Positions 43,398 to 51,226 of a DNA stretch of 64,000 bases are shown piece by piece (position 1 is the stretch's first letter; every line of letters begins with the position of its first letter). Location of the stretch: assembly GCF_019049325.1 (NCBI RefSeq), contig NZ_JAGMUO010000007.1, positions 83,942 through 147,941 on the forward strand, written 5' to 3'. The notes under the pieces are model-generated. The model did not search any database. It saw nothing but the letters and a program-made list of their open reading frames with translations, and had not been told where the DNA came from. The DNA comes from Streptomyces sp. AC512_CC834. GTDB taxonomy: Bacteria > Actinomycetota > Actinomycetes > Streptomycetales > Streptomycetaceae. Made by a program: the position numbers and the translations under genes.

Positions 43398-44444
43398 TCA
43401 GCTACTCTTGACCTTGATCTCGCCGCTGACGATCTTCTCCTTGGCCGTCTTGATGGCTGCCTGGAGCTCGGCGTTGTCCGCGAACTTCGGGTTCGAGTCC
43501 GCGAGACCGACCTCGCCGGACTTCAGATCGCCCCGAACGATACCGGTCTCCGGCTTGCCGTCCTCGACCGACTTCGAAAGGTTGTACACCGCGCTGGCGA
43601 CGTCCTTCGTGGCCGAAGTCAGGATGGACTCCTTGTACTTCGCGAGGGCTTCCTGCTTGTACTGGTCGGAGTCGACGCCGATCGCCCAGATCTTGTTGGC
43701 GGCGGCGGCCTCGATGACACCCTGACCGGAGAGACCGGCCGCCGCGTACACGACGTCGGCCTTCTTCTCGATCTGGCCCTCGGCGGCGACCTTGCCCTTG
43801 CTGGGGCTGGAGAAGCCGCCCTCCTCCGCGGTCTGCGTCAGGTACTGCGAGATGACCTTGACCTTGGGGTCGGTGTCCTTGACGCCCTGCTCGTAGCCGG
43901 CCTGGAACTTGTGGATCAGCGGGACGTCCACGCCGCCCACGAAGCCGACCGTGTTGGTCTTGGTGGTCTTGGCGGCGGCGACACCGGCCAGGTAGGACGC
44001 CTCCTGCTCGTTGAAGACCAGGTCCGCGACGTTGTCGGCCTTGATCGTGGCGTCGTCGACGATGCCGAAGGTGGTGTCCGGGTACTTCTCGGCGACGTTC
44101 TTCATGGCGGAGGCGTACGCGTAGCCGATGCCGATGACGGGGTTGTAGCCCTGCTTCGCCAGCGAGGACAGCCGCTGCTCCTTGTCGGCGTCCGTCTCGC
44201 CGTCGGTGGGCTCGACGTCGGCCGTCTCGTAGCCGAACTCCTTCTTCGCCTTCTCCAGACCGGCGTACGCGGCGTCGTTGAAGGACTGGTCGCCCTTGCC
44301 GCCGACGTCGTACGCGATGGCGAGACCCTTGTCCCCCTTGGACTCCGAACCGGAGTCGGTCGAGGTACCACCGCAGGCGGCGAGGGCGAGGGCCAGGGAG
44401 GCGGTCGCTGCGCCTGCGACCGTGATCCGGGAAATCCGGCGCAT
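43398..44444 (-). CDS. bmpA: BmpA-family nucleoside-binding lipoprotein (copy 1)
   Basis: 348 residues. Signal peptide with lipobox ALALAACGG, then the PnrA/Bmp domain: KGLAIAYDVGGKGDQSFNDAAYAGLEKAK, GYNPVIGIGYAYASAM, TFGIVDDATI, VGFVGGVDVPLIHKFQAGYEQG, VYAAAGLSGQGVIEAA. It binds nucleosides outside the membrane and feeds the ABC permeases. The copy at 44954-46000 is of identical length and very similar. Confidence 0.94.
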   Translation of the reverse strand: MRRISRITVAGAATASLALALAACGGTSTDSGSESKGDKGLAIAYDVGGKGDQSFNDAAYAGLEKAKKEFGYETADVEPTDGETDADKEQRLSSLAKQGYNPVIGIGYAYASAMKNVAEKYPDTTFGIVDDATIKADNVADLVFNEQEASYLAGVAAAKTTKTNTVGFVGGVDVPLIHKFQAGYEQGVKDTDPKVKVISQYLTQTAEEGGFSSPSKGKVAAEGQIEKKADVVYAAAGLSGQGVIEAAAANKIWAIGVDSDQYKQEALAKYKESILTSATKDVASAVYNLSKSVEDGKPETGIVRGDLKSGEVGLADSNPKFADNAELQAAIKTAKEKIVSGEIKVKSS

Positions 44445-44506
44445 GTCTGGTGCTCCTGTCGTACAAGCGCCGGGGACGGTTCGGACTGCGGCGCTGGCTT
44501 CGCCGC

Positions 44507-44523
44507 AGATTAACGCGCGTAGA
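44507..44523 (-). promoter_or_regulatory. variant operator and -10 element of bmpA copy 1
   Basis: Plus-strand TTAACGCGCGTAGA (44510-44523): one half-site is perfect, the other carries two changes. On the minus strand the changed half forms TAATCT (44507-44512), a good -10 hexamer, so operator and -10 overlap. The mRNA leader would be about 55 bases. Confidence 0.75.
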
Positions 44524-44570
44524 CCTGCCTGAAAACCCCTTCTGTCCACCTTGTTATCCGCCCGTGAGCA

Positions 44571-44756
44571 AGGGTCCGCCGTTTGGATCAGGCCGGCTGA
44601 AAGACACGGTGCGCCTCGGCCGACCCGAGCGGGGTGTGGTGCGTGCAGATGCAAGGCGGAGGAGGGCGACAACGCGGAGCGTTGGCAACCGACGACAACG
44701 CCGCAGATGTGCGTGCCACACCCCGCGACGCCGGCATGATCCAAACGGCGGGCCCT
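44571..44756. repeat. 186-bp element bounded by 27-bp inverted repeats
   Basis: Positions 44571-44597 and 44730-44756 are inverted copies with two mismatches (core GCCGTTTGGATCA and its complement). Inside, GGGGTGTGG (44631-44639) pairs with CCACACCCC (44716-44724), so the whole can fold as a nested hairpin. The rest of the 509-bp gap contains no gene. It lies between the bmpA copy-2 stop and the bmpA copy-1 promoter. It may be a MITE-like insertion or a large terminator. Confidence 0.8.
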
Positions 44757-44953
44757 GGGTGACGCGAACGGGGGTATCGGGCTGGTCCGGGGCTTGCCGG
44801 ATGCAAACGTCGGTGGCGGAGGGTGACCGCCCGGCGCGGTCGCGGCGCGCGGAAGCGGGCGGGTGCCTGGTGGCGCCCGCCCGCTTCGCTTCTGTCCTGT
44901 GCCGTGCCCGGCCGTGCCCGGCGCGGCTGCTCCGTGGAGTCCGTGGAGTCCGT

Positions 44954-46000
44954 CTACTCCGTTTTGACCTTGATCGAGCCGTCGATGATGCCCGCCTTGG
45001 CCTTGGCCACGGCCTCCGTGGCGCCCGGGACCTCGGCGAACTTCGGGTTGCTGTCGGACAGGCCCACCCCGTCGGACTTCAGGTCGAAGGTGTGGGTGCC
45101 GGTCAGCGGCTTGCCGTCCTCGACGGACTTGGCCAGGGCGAAGACCGCGCCGTCGATGTCCTTGAGGGCGGAGGTCAGGATGGAGTCCTTGTAGGCCGCG
45201 AGGGCCTCCTGCTTGTACTGGTCGGAGTCGACGCCGATCGCCCAGACCTTCGCCTTGGCGGCGGCCTCGATCACGCCCTGACCGGAGAGACCGGCCGCCG
45301 CGTACACGACGTCGGCCTTCTTCTCGATCTGCCCCTCGGCGGCGGCCTTGCCCTTGTCGGGGCTGGAGAAGCCGCCCTCCTCCGCGGTCTGCGTCAGGTA
45401 CTGCGAGATGACCTTGATCTTCGGGTCGGTGTCCTTGACGCCCTGCTCGTAACCGGCCTCGAACTTGTGGATCAACGGGACGTCCACACCGCCCACGAAG
45501 CCGACCGTCTTGGTCTTGGTGGCCTTGGCCGCGACCACACCGGCCAGGTAGGACGCCTCGTTCTCGGCGAAGACGAGGGACGCCACGTTCTTGCCCTCGA
45601 CCACGGAGTCGACGATGCCGAAGGTGGTGTCCGGGTACTTGGCGGCGACGGCCTTCATCGCCGGGCCGTAGGCGAAGCCGACGCCGATGACGGGGTTGTA
45701 GCCCTGCCTGGCCAGGGAGGTGAGGCGCTGTTCCTTGTCGGCGTTGGTCTCGCCGTCGGTGGGCTCGATGTCGGCGGTCTCGTAGCCGAACTCCTTCTTC
45801 GCCTTCTCCAGACCGGCGTACGCGGCGTCGTTGAAGGACTGGTCGCCCTTGCCGCCGACGTCGTAGGCGATGGCGAGGCCCTTGTCGTCACCGCCGTCGC
45901 CGTCGCCGCTTTCGCCGCTGGTGCCGCCGCAGGCCGTGGCGGCGAGTGCGAGCGACGCGACCCCCACCGCGACGCGGGTCAGTCTCGATATCCGACGCAT
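44954..46000 (-). CDS. BmpA-family nucleoside-binding lipoprotein (copy 2)
   Basis: 348 residues. Lipobox ALAATACGG, a short Gly/Asp linker, and the same PnrA/Bmp domain as copy 1 (KGLAIAYDVGGKGDQSFND, VIGVGFAYGPAMKAV, FGIVDSVVEGKNVAS, VGFVGGVDVPLIHKFEAGYEQG). Differences cluster in the ligand-lid segments, such as YAYASAM versus FAYGPAM, so the two may prefer different nucleosides. It has the same operator variant as copy 1. Confidence 0.94.
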   Translation of the reverse strand: MRRISRLTRVAVGVASLALAATACGGTSGESGDGDGGDDKGLAIAYDVGGKGDQSFNDAAYAGLEKAKKEFGYETADIEPTDGETNADKEQRLTSLARQGYNPVIGVGFAYGPAMKAVAAKYPDTTFGIVDSVVEGKNVASLVFAENEASYLAGVVAAKATKTKTVGFVGGVDVPLIHKFEAGYEQGVKDTDPKIKVISQYLTQTAEEGGFSSPDKGKAAAEGQIEKKADVVYAAAGLSGQGVIEAAAKAKVWAIGVDSDQYKQEALAAYKDSILTSALKDIDGAVFALAKSVEDGKPLTGTHTFDLKSDGVGLSDSNPKFAEVPGATEAVAKAKAGIIDGSIKVKTE

Positions 46001-46050
46001 CTGAAGTTCCCCATTCTCCAAAGCCCCGCAGCGGGCGCTCGGTTCGGCGC

Positions 46051-46067
46051 AGATTAACGCGCGTAGA
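46051..46067 (-). promoter_or_regulatory. variant operator and -10 element of bmpA copy 2
   Basis: TTAACGCGCGTAGA at 46054-46067, with TAATCT on the minus strand (46051-46056). Identical in layout to the copy-1 site, including the distance between palindrome and -10. Confidence 0.75.
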
Positions 46068-46187
46068 AACTCCTGGGAACGGGGTTCTGCAGTGCCGTTA
46101 CCCATTCGTGCCGCTGGCCGGTTACGGCCTTGTGAACGTCCGGATCGCACGGGACCGCGCCCTTCACAGCACGGCTTGCGGCACGGC

Positions 46188-47438
46188 CTACTGCACGGCG
46201 TCGATGAGCGCCGCCGCGGTGAACATCTCCACGCCGACCGTGATGGCGTGCTCGTCCACGTCGAAGTCGCCCTGGTGCAGGTCGCGGACCGTGCGCTCGC
46301 CGGGCGGGCGGACGCCGAGGCGGGCCATGGCGCCGGGCACGCGCTCCAGGTACCAGGAGAAGTCCTCGCCGCCCAGGCTCTGCTCGGTGCCCTCCACGGC
46401 GTCGGTGCCGCGCCGGGCGACCATGGCGGCCTGGAGCAGCTCGGTGCTGGTGACCTCGTTGACGACTGGGGGCACGCCGCGGACGTAGGTGATCTCGGAC
46501 TTGGCCCGGTACAGGTTGGCGATCTCGTCGATGGCGCCGACCACTAGGTCGGGCGCCTGCCGCCAGGCGTCGAGGTCGAGGCAGCGCACGGTCCCGGCGA
46601 GCTCGGCGTGCTGCGGGATGACGTTCGGGGCGTGGCCGGACTCGATCCGCCCCCAGGTCAGGGCGAGCCCGCTGCGGCTGTCCACGCGCCGGGCGACGAG
46701 CGAGGGCACGTCGGTGACGACGCGCGCGGTGGCGGTGACCAGGTCGGTGGTGAGGTGCGGGCGGGCGGTGTGCCCGCCGGGACCGTTCAGGGCGATCTCA
46801 AGGCGGTCGCAGGCGGAGGTGATGGCGCCGACCCTGAGTCCGATCCTCCCGGCGTCCACCCGGGGGTCGCAGTGCACGGCGAGGATGCGGCGCACCCCGT
46901 CGAGCGCGCCGCCCTCGATGGCGTCGGCGGCGCCGCCGGGCAGCACCTCCTCGGCCGGCTGGAAGACCAGCCGCACGGGCCGGGGCAGCAGGCCCTGCTC
47001 GTGCAGGGCGGCGAGCACGAGGCCGGTGCCGAGGACGACGGTGGTGTGCACGTCGTGTCCGCAGGCGTGGGCGCGGTCCGGCACGCGCGAGTGGTACGGG
47101 CACTCGCTCTTGGTGTCCGGGATGGGCAGCGCGTCGATGTCGGCCCGCAGGGCGAGCATGCGCGGTCCGCCGGTCCACTGTCCCGAGTCGGTGCCGGTGC
47201 CGATGTCGCAGACGAGCCCGGTGCCGATGGGCAGCACGCGCGGCTTGAGGCCGGCCCGCTCCAGCCGTTCCTTGATCGCGGCGGTGGTGCGGAACTCCTG
47301 GTTGCCCAGCTCGGGATGCATGTGCAGGTCGCGGCGGAAGGCCACGAGCTCCGCACGCAGCGCGTCCGGCAAGGTGCCGGGCAGCGCGGCTTCACCGGGA
47401 GTGTCGGCCTCGGACTCTGGGGACATCAACACGTTCAC
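46188..47438 (-). CDS. M20-family amidohydrolase
   Basis: 416 residues from GTG 47438; ATG 47426 would be four residues shorter. Metallopeptidase motifs: AFRRDLHMHPELGNQEF, LALRADIDALPI, HACGHDVHTTVVLGTGLVLA, LVFQPAEEVLPGGA and the C-terminal LGGEDFSWYLERVPGAMARLG. It is likely to cleave N-acyl amino acids or similar amides with a metal cofactor. It lies upstream of bmpA copy 2 on the same strand, but no CTACGCGCGTAG copy is found at its start. Confidence 0.9.
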   Translation of the reverse strand: MNVLMSPESEADTPGEAALPGTLPDALRAELVAFRRDLHMHPELGNQEFRTTAAIKERLERAGLKPRVLPIGTGLVCDIGTGTDSGQWTGGPRMLALRADIDALPIPDTKSECPYHSRVPDRAHACGHDVHTTVVLGTGLVLAALHEQGLLPRPVRLVFQPAEEVLPGGAADAIEGGALDGVRRILAVHCDPRVDAGRIGLRVGAITSACDRLEIALNGPGGHTARPHLTTDLVTATARVVTDVPSLVARRVDSRSGLALTWGRIESGHAPNVIPQHAELAGTVRCLDLDAWRQAPDLVVGAIDEIANLYRAKSEITYVRGVPPVVNEVTSTELLQAAMVARRGTDAVEGTEQSLGGEDFSWYLERVPGAMARLGVRPPGERTVRDLHQGDFDVDEHAITVGVEMFTAAALIDAVQ

Positions 47439-47712
47439 CCTTTGCAGCGTAGGGCGCCCGAGCGATCGGTGGGCCCACGATCAACAAAAAATCAGTCCGT
47501 TAGGGGAAGAAGACTCGGCCGCCCCACGCATAGCCATCATCTCGCTTGGGTAAACTCGGCCGCCTTTCCGACCGAGCCGATCAGGGGCGATCGCCGGGAG
47601 CGGCGCCGGCCGCTCGACGGCACCCGTCCTCTCCCTCCCGGTTACCACGCGTGGCCCGCTCCACGCGCCCGAGCCACCTGTCGGACCGGGGCCAGCCGGG
47701 ACCCGGGGGCCG

Positions 47713-48168
47713 TCAGGCGCTGTGGTCCCCCGGCCGGGGCCACCGGCGCACCACCCCGAGGGTGCCTTCCACGACGGCGAGCACGGAGAGGGTCAGTCCC
47801 GCGACGACCACCGGGTTCACCCAGCCGGGCACCAGCTCCGTGCCCGTGCCGTCCTCGGTGACGCACTGCACGCTGATCGGGAGCGCCATACGGGTCACGA
47901 CGTAGTCACCCCGTGCGCCGCGCGCCGCACACATCTGGTCCGGGTCGAGCAGATAGAAGCCCCGCGACACTCCCCAGGCGTACACGCCGAGCGCCGCTCC
48001 GCCGCCAATGACCGCCAACAGCGCGCACGTGGTCCCGCTCGGCCGATGCCATCCGCTGCCCGGCAGCCGAACCCGGGCACGCCGGGCGAGTGCAACGGCG
48101 GCGCCCACGACGGCGAACGGCATCACGAGCGGCGCGAGGGTGAGGACGAGGACCAGAACACTTGCCAT
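47713..48168 (-). CDS. small membrane protein
   Basis: 151 residues from the ATG at 48168. Hydrophobic segments at VLVLVLTLAPLVMPFAVVGAAVALA, TCALLAVIGGGAALGVYAWGV and VNPVVVAGLTLSVLAVVEGTLGV, with a Cys-containing extracytoplasmic loop (DPDQMCAARG, SVQCVTEDG). No motif was recognised. Confidence 0.7.
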   Translation of the reverse strand: MASVLVLVLTLAPLVMPFAVVGAAVALARRARVRLPGSGWHRPSGTTCALLAVIGGGAALGVYAWGVSRGFYLLDPDQMCAARGARGDYVVTRMALPISVQCVTEDGTGTELVPGWVNPVVVAGLTLSVLAVVEGTLGVVRRWPRPGDHSA

Positions 48169-48607
48169 GCCTGTCCGGACAGCGGCGGAGCGGGGCCGGT
48201 TCCTTCCGGAGGGGTCGGGTCCTCCCGCATCCGCCCCACACCCGCCGCGCAGCGGCCCCGTTGCCGGACGGTGAATGGGAACGCCTGTCCCGATCCAGTG
48301 CCCCCGCGCCGGAGGTCTACTGGGACGAATAGTCCGACTATGGCGCCCGGGGCGCGTCTCGCGGCCGTTGACGGATTCACCGCGGGCATCCAACAGCAGC
48401 ACTCAACTACCGGCGGCTGGGACCATCACCCTTTCGACAGCGCGGGCAGCGGCACGCAGGCCATGCCGTTGACGCCGCCGGAAGCACCATCACGCCGGGT
48501 CGACACGTGTTCGATTTCGCCGCGCCGATCCGACGCCCGTCGCTGTCGACCCGGTCGACGCAGATGGTCACGCTCGATTCCCTGGTTCAGGTGGGGCAAC
48601 CCGGCGT
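48169..48607. other. 439-bp region without a recognised gene
   Basis: Short open frames here have no recognisable pattern. The only symmetric site seen is ATAGTC-C-GACTAT (48329-48341), about 160 bases upstream of the membrane protein gene, a possible regulator site. The GC content looks slightly lower than in the core regions. Confidence 0.5.
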
Positions 48608-48862
48608 TCACCGCTCACCCTCACCGGTTGGTGAGTGACAGGAGCAGGGGCAGCCCCGCAGCAGGATCAGACGGCCACCGCTGTGCGGCAGGAGGACGCT
48701 CCGCCCGCCGTGACACCACGAGTGCGCGTCCTCGTACCCGCGCTCCTCGGACAGCGCGCATTCCGCCGACAATTCCTGCCCAGCCGCAGGCCCGCTGACG
48801 TCACCGTTCCTCCTCCGGGGATCGCCACGATCACCGCTCGCCCGCCGCTCACTGGGCGCCAT
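48608..48862 (-). CDS. small Cys/His-rich protein
   Basis: 84 residues from the ATG at 48862, overlapping the previous gene by 14 bases. The C-terminal half has the spacing ECALSEERGYEDAHSWCHGG, then LPHSGGRLILLRGCPCSCHSPTG. I associate this with a small Streptomyces family ending in a C-x-C-x-C-H cluster. It is probably metal-binding. Its function is unknown. Confidence 0.55.
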   Translation of the reverse strand: MAPSERRASGDRGDPRRRNGDVSGPAAGQELSAECALSEERGYEDAHSWCHGGRSVLLPHSGGRLILLRGCPCSCHSPTGEGER

Positions 48863-49070
48863 CAGCCCGGTCCACAACGGGCAGCGACAGTACATCCGGC
48901 TCCTCGGGAAAGTGCCGGGCACACTCCACGCAGGCGTAGACGTTGAATCCGGGCCCGGAGTTCTGGTGCACCACCGAGATCACGACGGGCACGTCCGTGT
49001 TCACGTGGCAGCGCACGCACATACGGAGCGACGGACGTCCACCCGACGCCGTCTCGGGGTGCTCGCTCAC
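48849..49070 (-). CDS. small zinc-ribbon-like protein
   Basis: 73 residues, GTG start overlapping the upstream stop by 4 bases. Two CxxC pairs, MCVRCHVNTDVPVV and YACVECARHFPEEP, form a probable zinc ribbon. The segment VHQNSGPGFNVYAC is a conserved signature in many Streptomyces copies. It is the middle gene of a coupled three-gene run. Confidence 0.72.
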   Translation of the reverse strand: MSEHPETASGGRPSLRMCVRCHVNTDVPVVISVVHQNSGPGFNVYACVECARHFPEEPDVLSLPVVDRADGAQ

Positions 49071-49378
49071 CGTGCCACCGCCTCGGTGGCAACCATGACC
49101 ACTGCCGCCAGGCGTCGCCGACGGGACCGCAACCGCTCCTGTTCCCGTACGGCCTGAAGGACGTACGGACGGACCGGACTCTCGCCAAACGCGTCGAGGG
49201 ATGCATGGCGCATGTGCGGCGAGGCCTGAGCGCACGGTGCCGCAACTGCCCTGCGGGACTCCTCGGCCATGCGCGGGGCGGCCGGCGCGGCGGAACTCAC
49301 CTGTCGTCGTCCGGTGCCATGCGCGAACACGCCCAGAATCCAGCGCGCGAACACGTGGATAATGCCCACTGTCGTCAA
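49067..49378 (-). CDS. small accessory protein of the zinc-ribbon operon
   Basis: 103 residues as an open frame. The motif VFARWILGVFAHGTGRRQ near the start, a Pro/Ala linker, and SPVRPYVLQAVREQERLRSRRRRLAAVV recall a family commonly preceding such zinc-ribbon genes in Streptomyces. The exact start is uncertain. It is divergent from the GntR gene across a palindrome. Confidence 0.62.
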   Translation of the reverse strand: MTTVGIIHVFARWILGVFAHGTGRRQVSSAAPAAPRMAEESRRAVAAPCAQASPHMRHASLDAFGESPVRPYVLQAVREQERLRSRRRRLAAVVMVATEAVAR

Positions 49379-49445
49379 CTCCAGTCAGTTGGTGGCCGTG
49401 CCCCCGGACGGCTCCACCCGTCGCGGGGGTTTCATCGTAATGTAC

Positions 49446-49479
49446 CACGGTACACCACGGTGCGTCGTGGTGTGCCGTG
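49446..49479. promoter_or_regulatory. 34-bp inverted repeat between the small operon and the GntR gene
   Basis: CACGGTACACCACG (49446-49459) and CGTGGTGTGCCGTG (49466-49479) are inverted copies with one mismatch and a 6-base centre. The site is placed between the divergent starts and is a likely operator of the GntR protein. Confidence 0.72.
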
Positions 49480-49501
49480 AGCTATCAAGGCAGGTTCCGG
49501 T

Positions 49502-49780
49502 ATGCCACGCCATGCTGAATGCATGGCCGAGTACGAGTGGCAGCGGATCGCGCGCGCCGTCGAAGAAGAGATCAGGTCGGGTCGCATCCCGCTGGGCGGT
49601 GCCTTGTCGAGCATCACGCGGCTGGCCGAAACGTACGGCGTCGCCGATCGGACCATTCGCCGCGCTCTGCGGGACCTCCGCGAGCGAGAGCTGATCGAGA
49701 CGCTGCCGCACAAGGGTTCATACGTCGTTGACGCACTGCCACCCACCGACGCGTCCGAGAGTGGCGACTCCGAGGACTGA
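49502..49780 (+). CDS. GntR-type winged-helix protein without an effector domain
   Basis: 92 residues from the ATG at 49502; an ATG at 49523 may be the true start. Winged helix: EYEWQRIARAVEEEIRSGRIPLGGALSSITRLAETYGVADRTIRRALRDLRERELIETLPHKGSYVV. It lacks any ligand domain, so it is a DNA-binding-only member like those found beside plasmid- or island-borne genes. It probably binds the palindrome just upstream. Confidence 0.85.
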   Translation: MPRHAECMAEYEWQRIARAVEEEIRSGRIPLGGALSSITRLAETYGVADRTIRRALRDLRERELIETLPHKGSYVVDALPPTDASESGDSED

Positions 49781-50065
49781 CGCCCGTCCTCCTCCACGTC
49801 AGCTTCACCGGTTGGCCAACAACACCGATGTCCTCCAGTGGCACCGGAGCCTTTTCCGTCGTTGACACTGTCAGCAACGGAGGACAGGCGGACTGTGAGA
49901 GATGCGCGCAGGCGTGCAGCGGGTTCGGTCCCGGTGTGAACGTCGGCACAATCGTCCACCGACGCCGACGTTTCCGAGGCATCACCTCCCGCCTGGACCA
50001 GCGGCGACCTGCCACTTCCGGACGTTCCCGTGAGTACACCGGCACCCATCCCACGTTCTGACTCG

Positions 50066-51226
50066 CTAGATGGGCAGGGTCCAGCTCGGACCGCTCGGTT
50101 CGCCGAGCCAGACCCTTTGCGTGTCCGACGTGATCGTCGCTCCGAACCCGGACAGGTGAGGCGAGCCCTTGCTCTCCCACAACACGATGGAGTCCTCGAC
50201 CGCGTTCCAGAGCTTGATCGGTCCGCGCTGGATGACGGTCCACCCGTCGCCATCCTCCGCCCGGCACGTCCGTGCCTGCGAGCCGGTGGCGACATCGAGC
50301 AGGATCTGCTCGGCCCCGACGCCGAGGCGCTCCGCCGAGGGTGCGGCGAGCTGTGCGACGAATCGACCAGTCCAGTCGTCGAGCAGAGCAGGGTCGATCC
50401 GGCTCGGGCGTTCGTCCCCGGGCAGCAGCTCGAACGGTCCGTGCGGCGGCCGATCGTGGGGGCGGGCGATCATGAACGAGGTGTATCCGGGCAGGAAGCG
50501 GCCCTCCGCGACGCCGTCCGCCTCCACCGCGAGGCGAGCGAGGCCGTGTGCGACTCCCCACCCCGCGAGGGTGACGAGCAGGGTTCCCCCGACCTCGATC
50601 TGCTGTAGCAAGCCGTGGGGGACGTGTCGCATCGAGCAGAACGCGATCACGATGTCGTACGGGGCCCGGTCGGGGCAGCCGCGTAGGCCGTCGGCGGTGA
50701 CGAGCGTCGGGGCGTAGCCGGCCTCGGCAAGGGCCGTTCGAGCCCGTTCCGCTGCGGCAGCGTCGGTCTCGATCGAGGTCACGTTGTCCTCGCCGGCCAC
50801 CTCGCAGACGTATGCGGTCGAGAGGCCCGTTCCGGCGCCGATGATCAGCACGCGCCTTCCCCGGGTGACGCCCGCCTGCTCGATCATCCAGAGAATGACA
50901 CTGGGCAGGGTCGAGGACGAGGTCGGGCTACCTCCCGTGACGGGGCCGACGGCGTCCTCGGCGAGCACGCCGTCGAGTTGAGTCACCCACGTCTGATCTT
51001 GGTAGGTGAGGCGCAGCCATTCGTCGGTGGGGGTGTCGTCGCGGCGGGCGGGGGTCCAGACCGTGACGCCCGGGGGTCTGCTCGGCTTGTAGATCGCGGG
51101 GCCGAGGAACACCTCCCGAGGGACGGTCTCAGCCGCCCGTCGCACCTCGGAGTCGTGCAGCACGCCGTCGGCGACGATCTGCTCGACGAGTCGGCGGCGT
51201 AGCGCGGCGGCGGTTTCATTGGTCAT
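50066..51226 (-). CDS. isoaspartate O-methyltransferase homologue of a graspetide cluster
   Basis: 386 residues. The core matches protein-L-isoaspartyl methyltransferase: SVILWMIEQAGVTRGRRVLIIGAGTGLSTAYVCEVAG (SAM site), VTSIETDAAAAERARTALAEAGY, and PYDIVIAFCSMRHVPHGLLQQIEVGGTLLVTLAG. It is longer than PCMT (about 210 residues), with an extra C-terminal domain of about 130 residues (GRFVAQLAAPSAERLGVGAEQILLD). It overlaps the ATP-grasp gene by 11 bases. In fuscimiditide-type pathways such an enzyme methylates Asp to promote aspartimide formation. Confidence 0.85.
   Translation of the reverse strand: MTNETAAALRRRLVEQIVADGVLHDSEVRRAAETVPREVFLGPAIYKPSRPPGVTVWTPARRDDTPTDEWLRLTYQDQTWVTQLDGVLAEDAVGPVTGGSPTSSSTLPSVILWMIEQAGVTRGRRVLIIGAGTGLSTAYVCEVAGEDNVTSIETDAAAAERARTALAEAGYAPTLVTADGLRGCPDRAPYDIVIAFCSMRHVPHGLLQQIEVGGTLLVTLAGWGVAHGLARLAVEADGVAEGRFLPGYTSFMIARPHDRPPHGPFELLPGDERPSRIDPALLDDWTGRFVAQLAAPSAERLGVGAEQILLDVATGSQARTCRAEDGDGWTVIQRGPIKLWNAVEDSIVLWESKGSPHLSGFGATITSDTQRVWLGEPSGPSWTLPI

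Noticed and set aside
41631..44513. A 960-codon plus-strand frame across the nucleoside transporter genes
   Set aside because: It reads antisense to the ABC ATPase and bmpA genes and has Val/Asp/Gly-rich composition with no domain. The minus-strand genes are certain.
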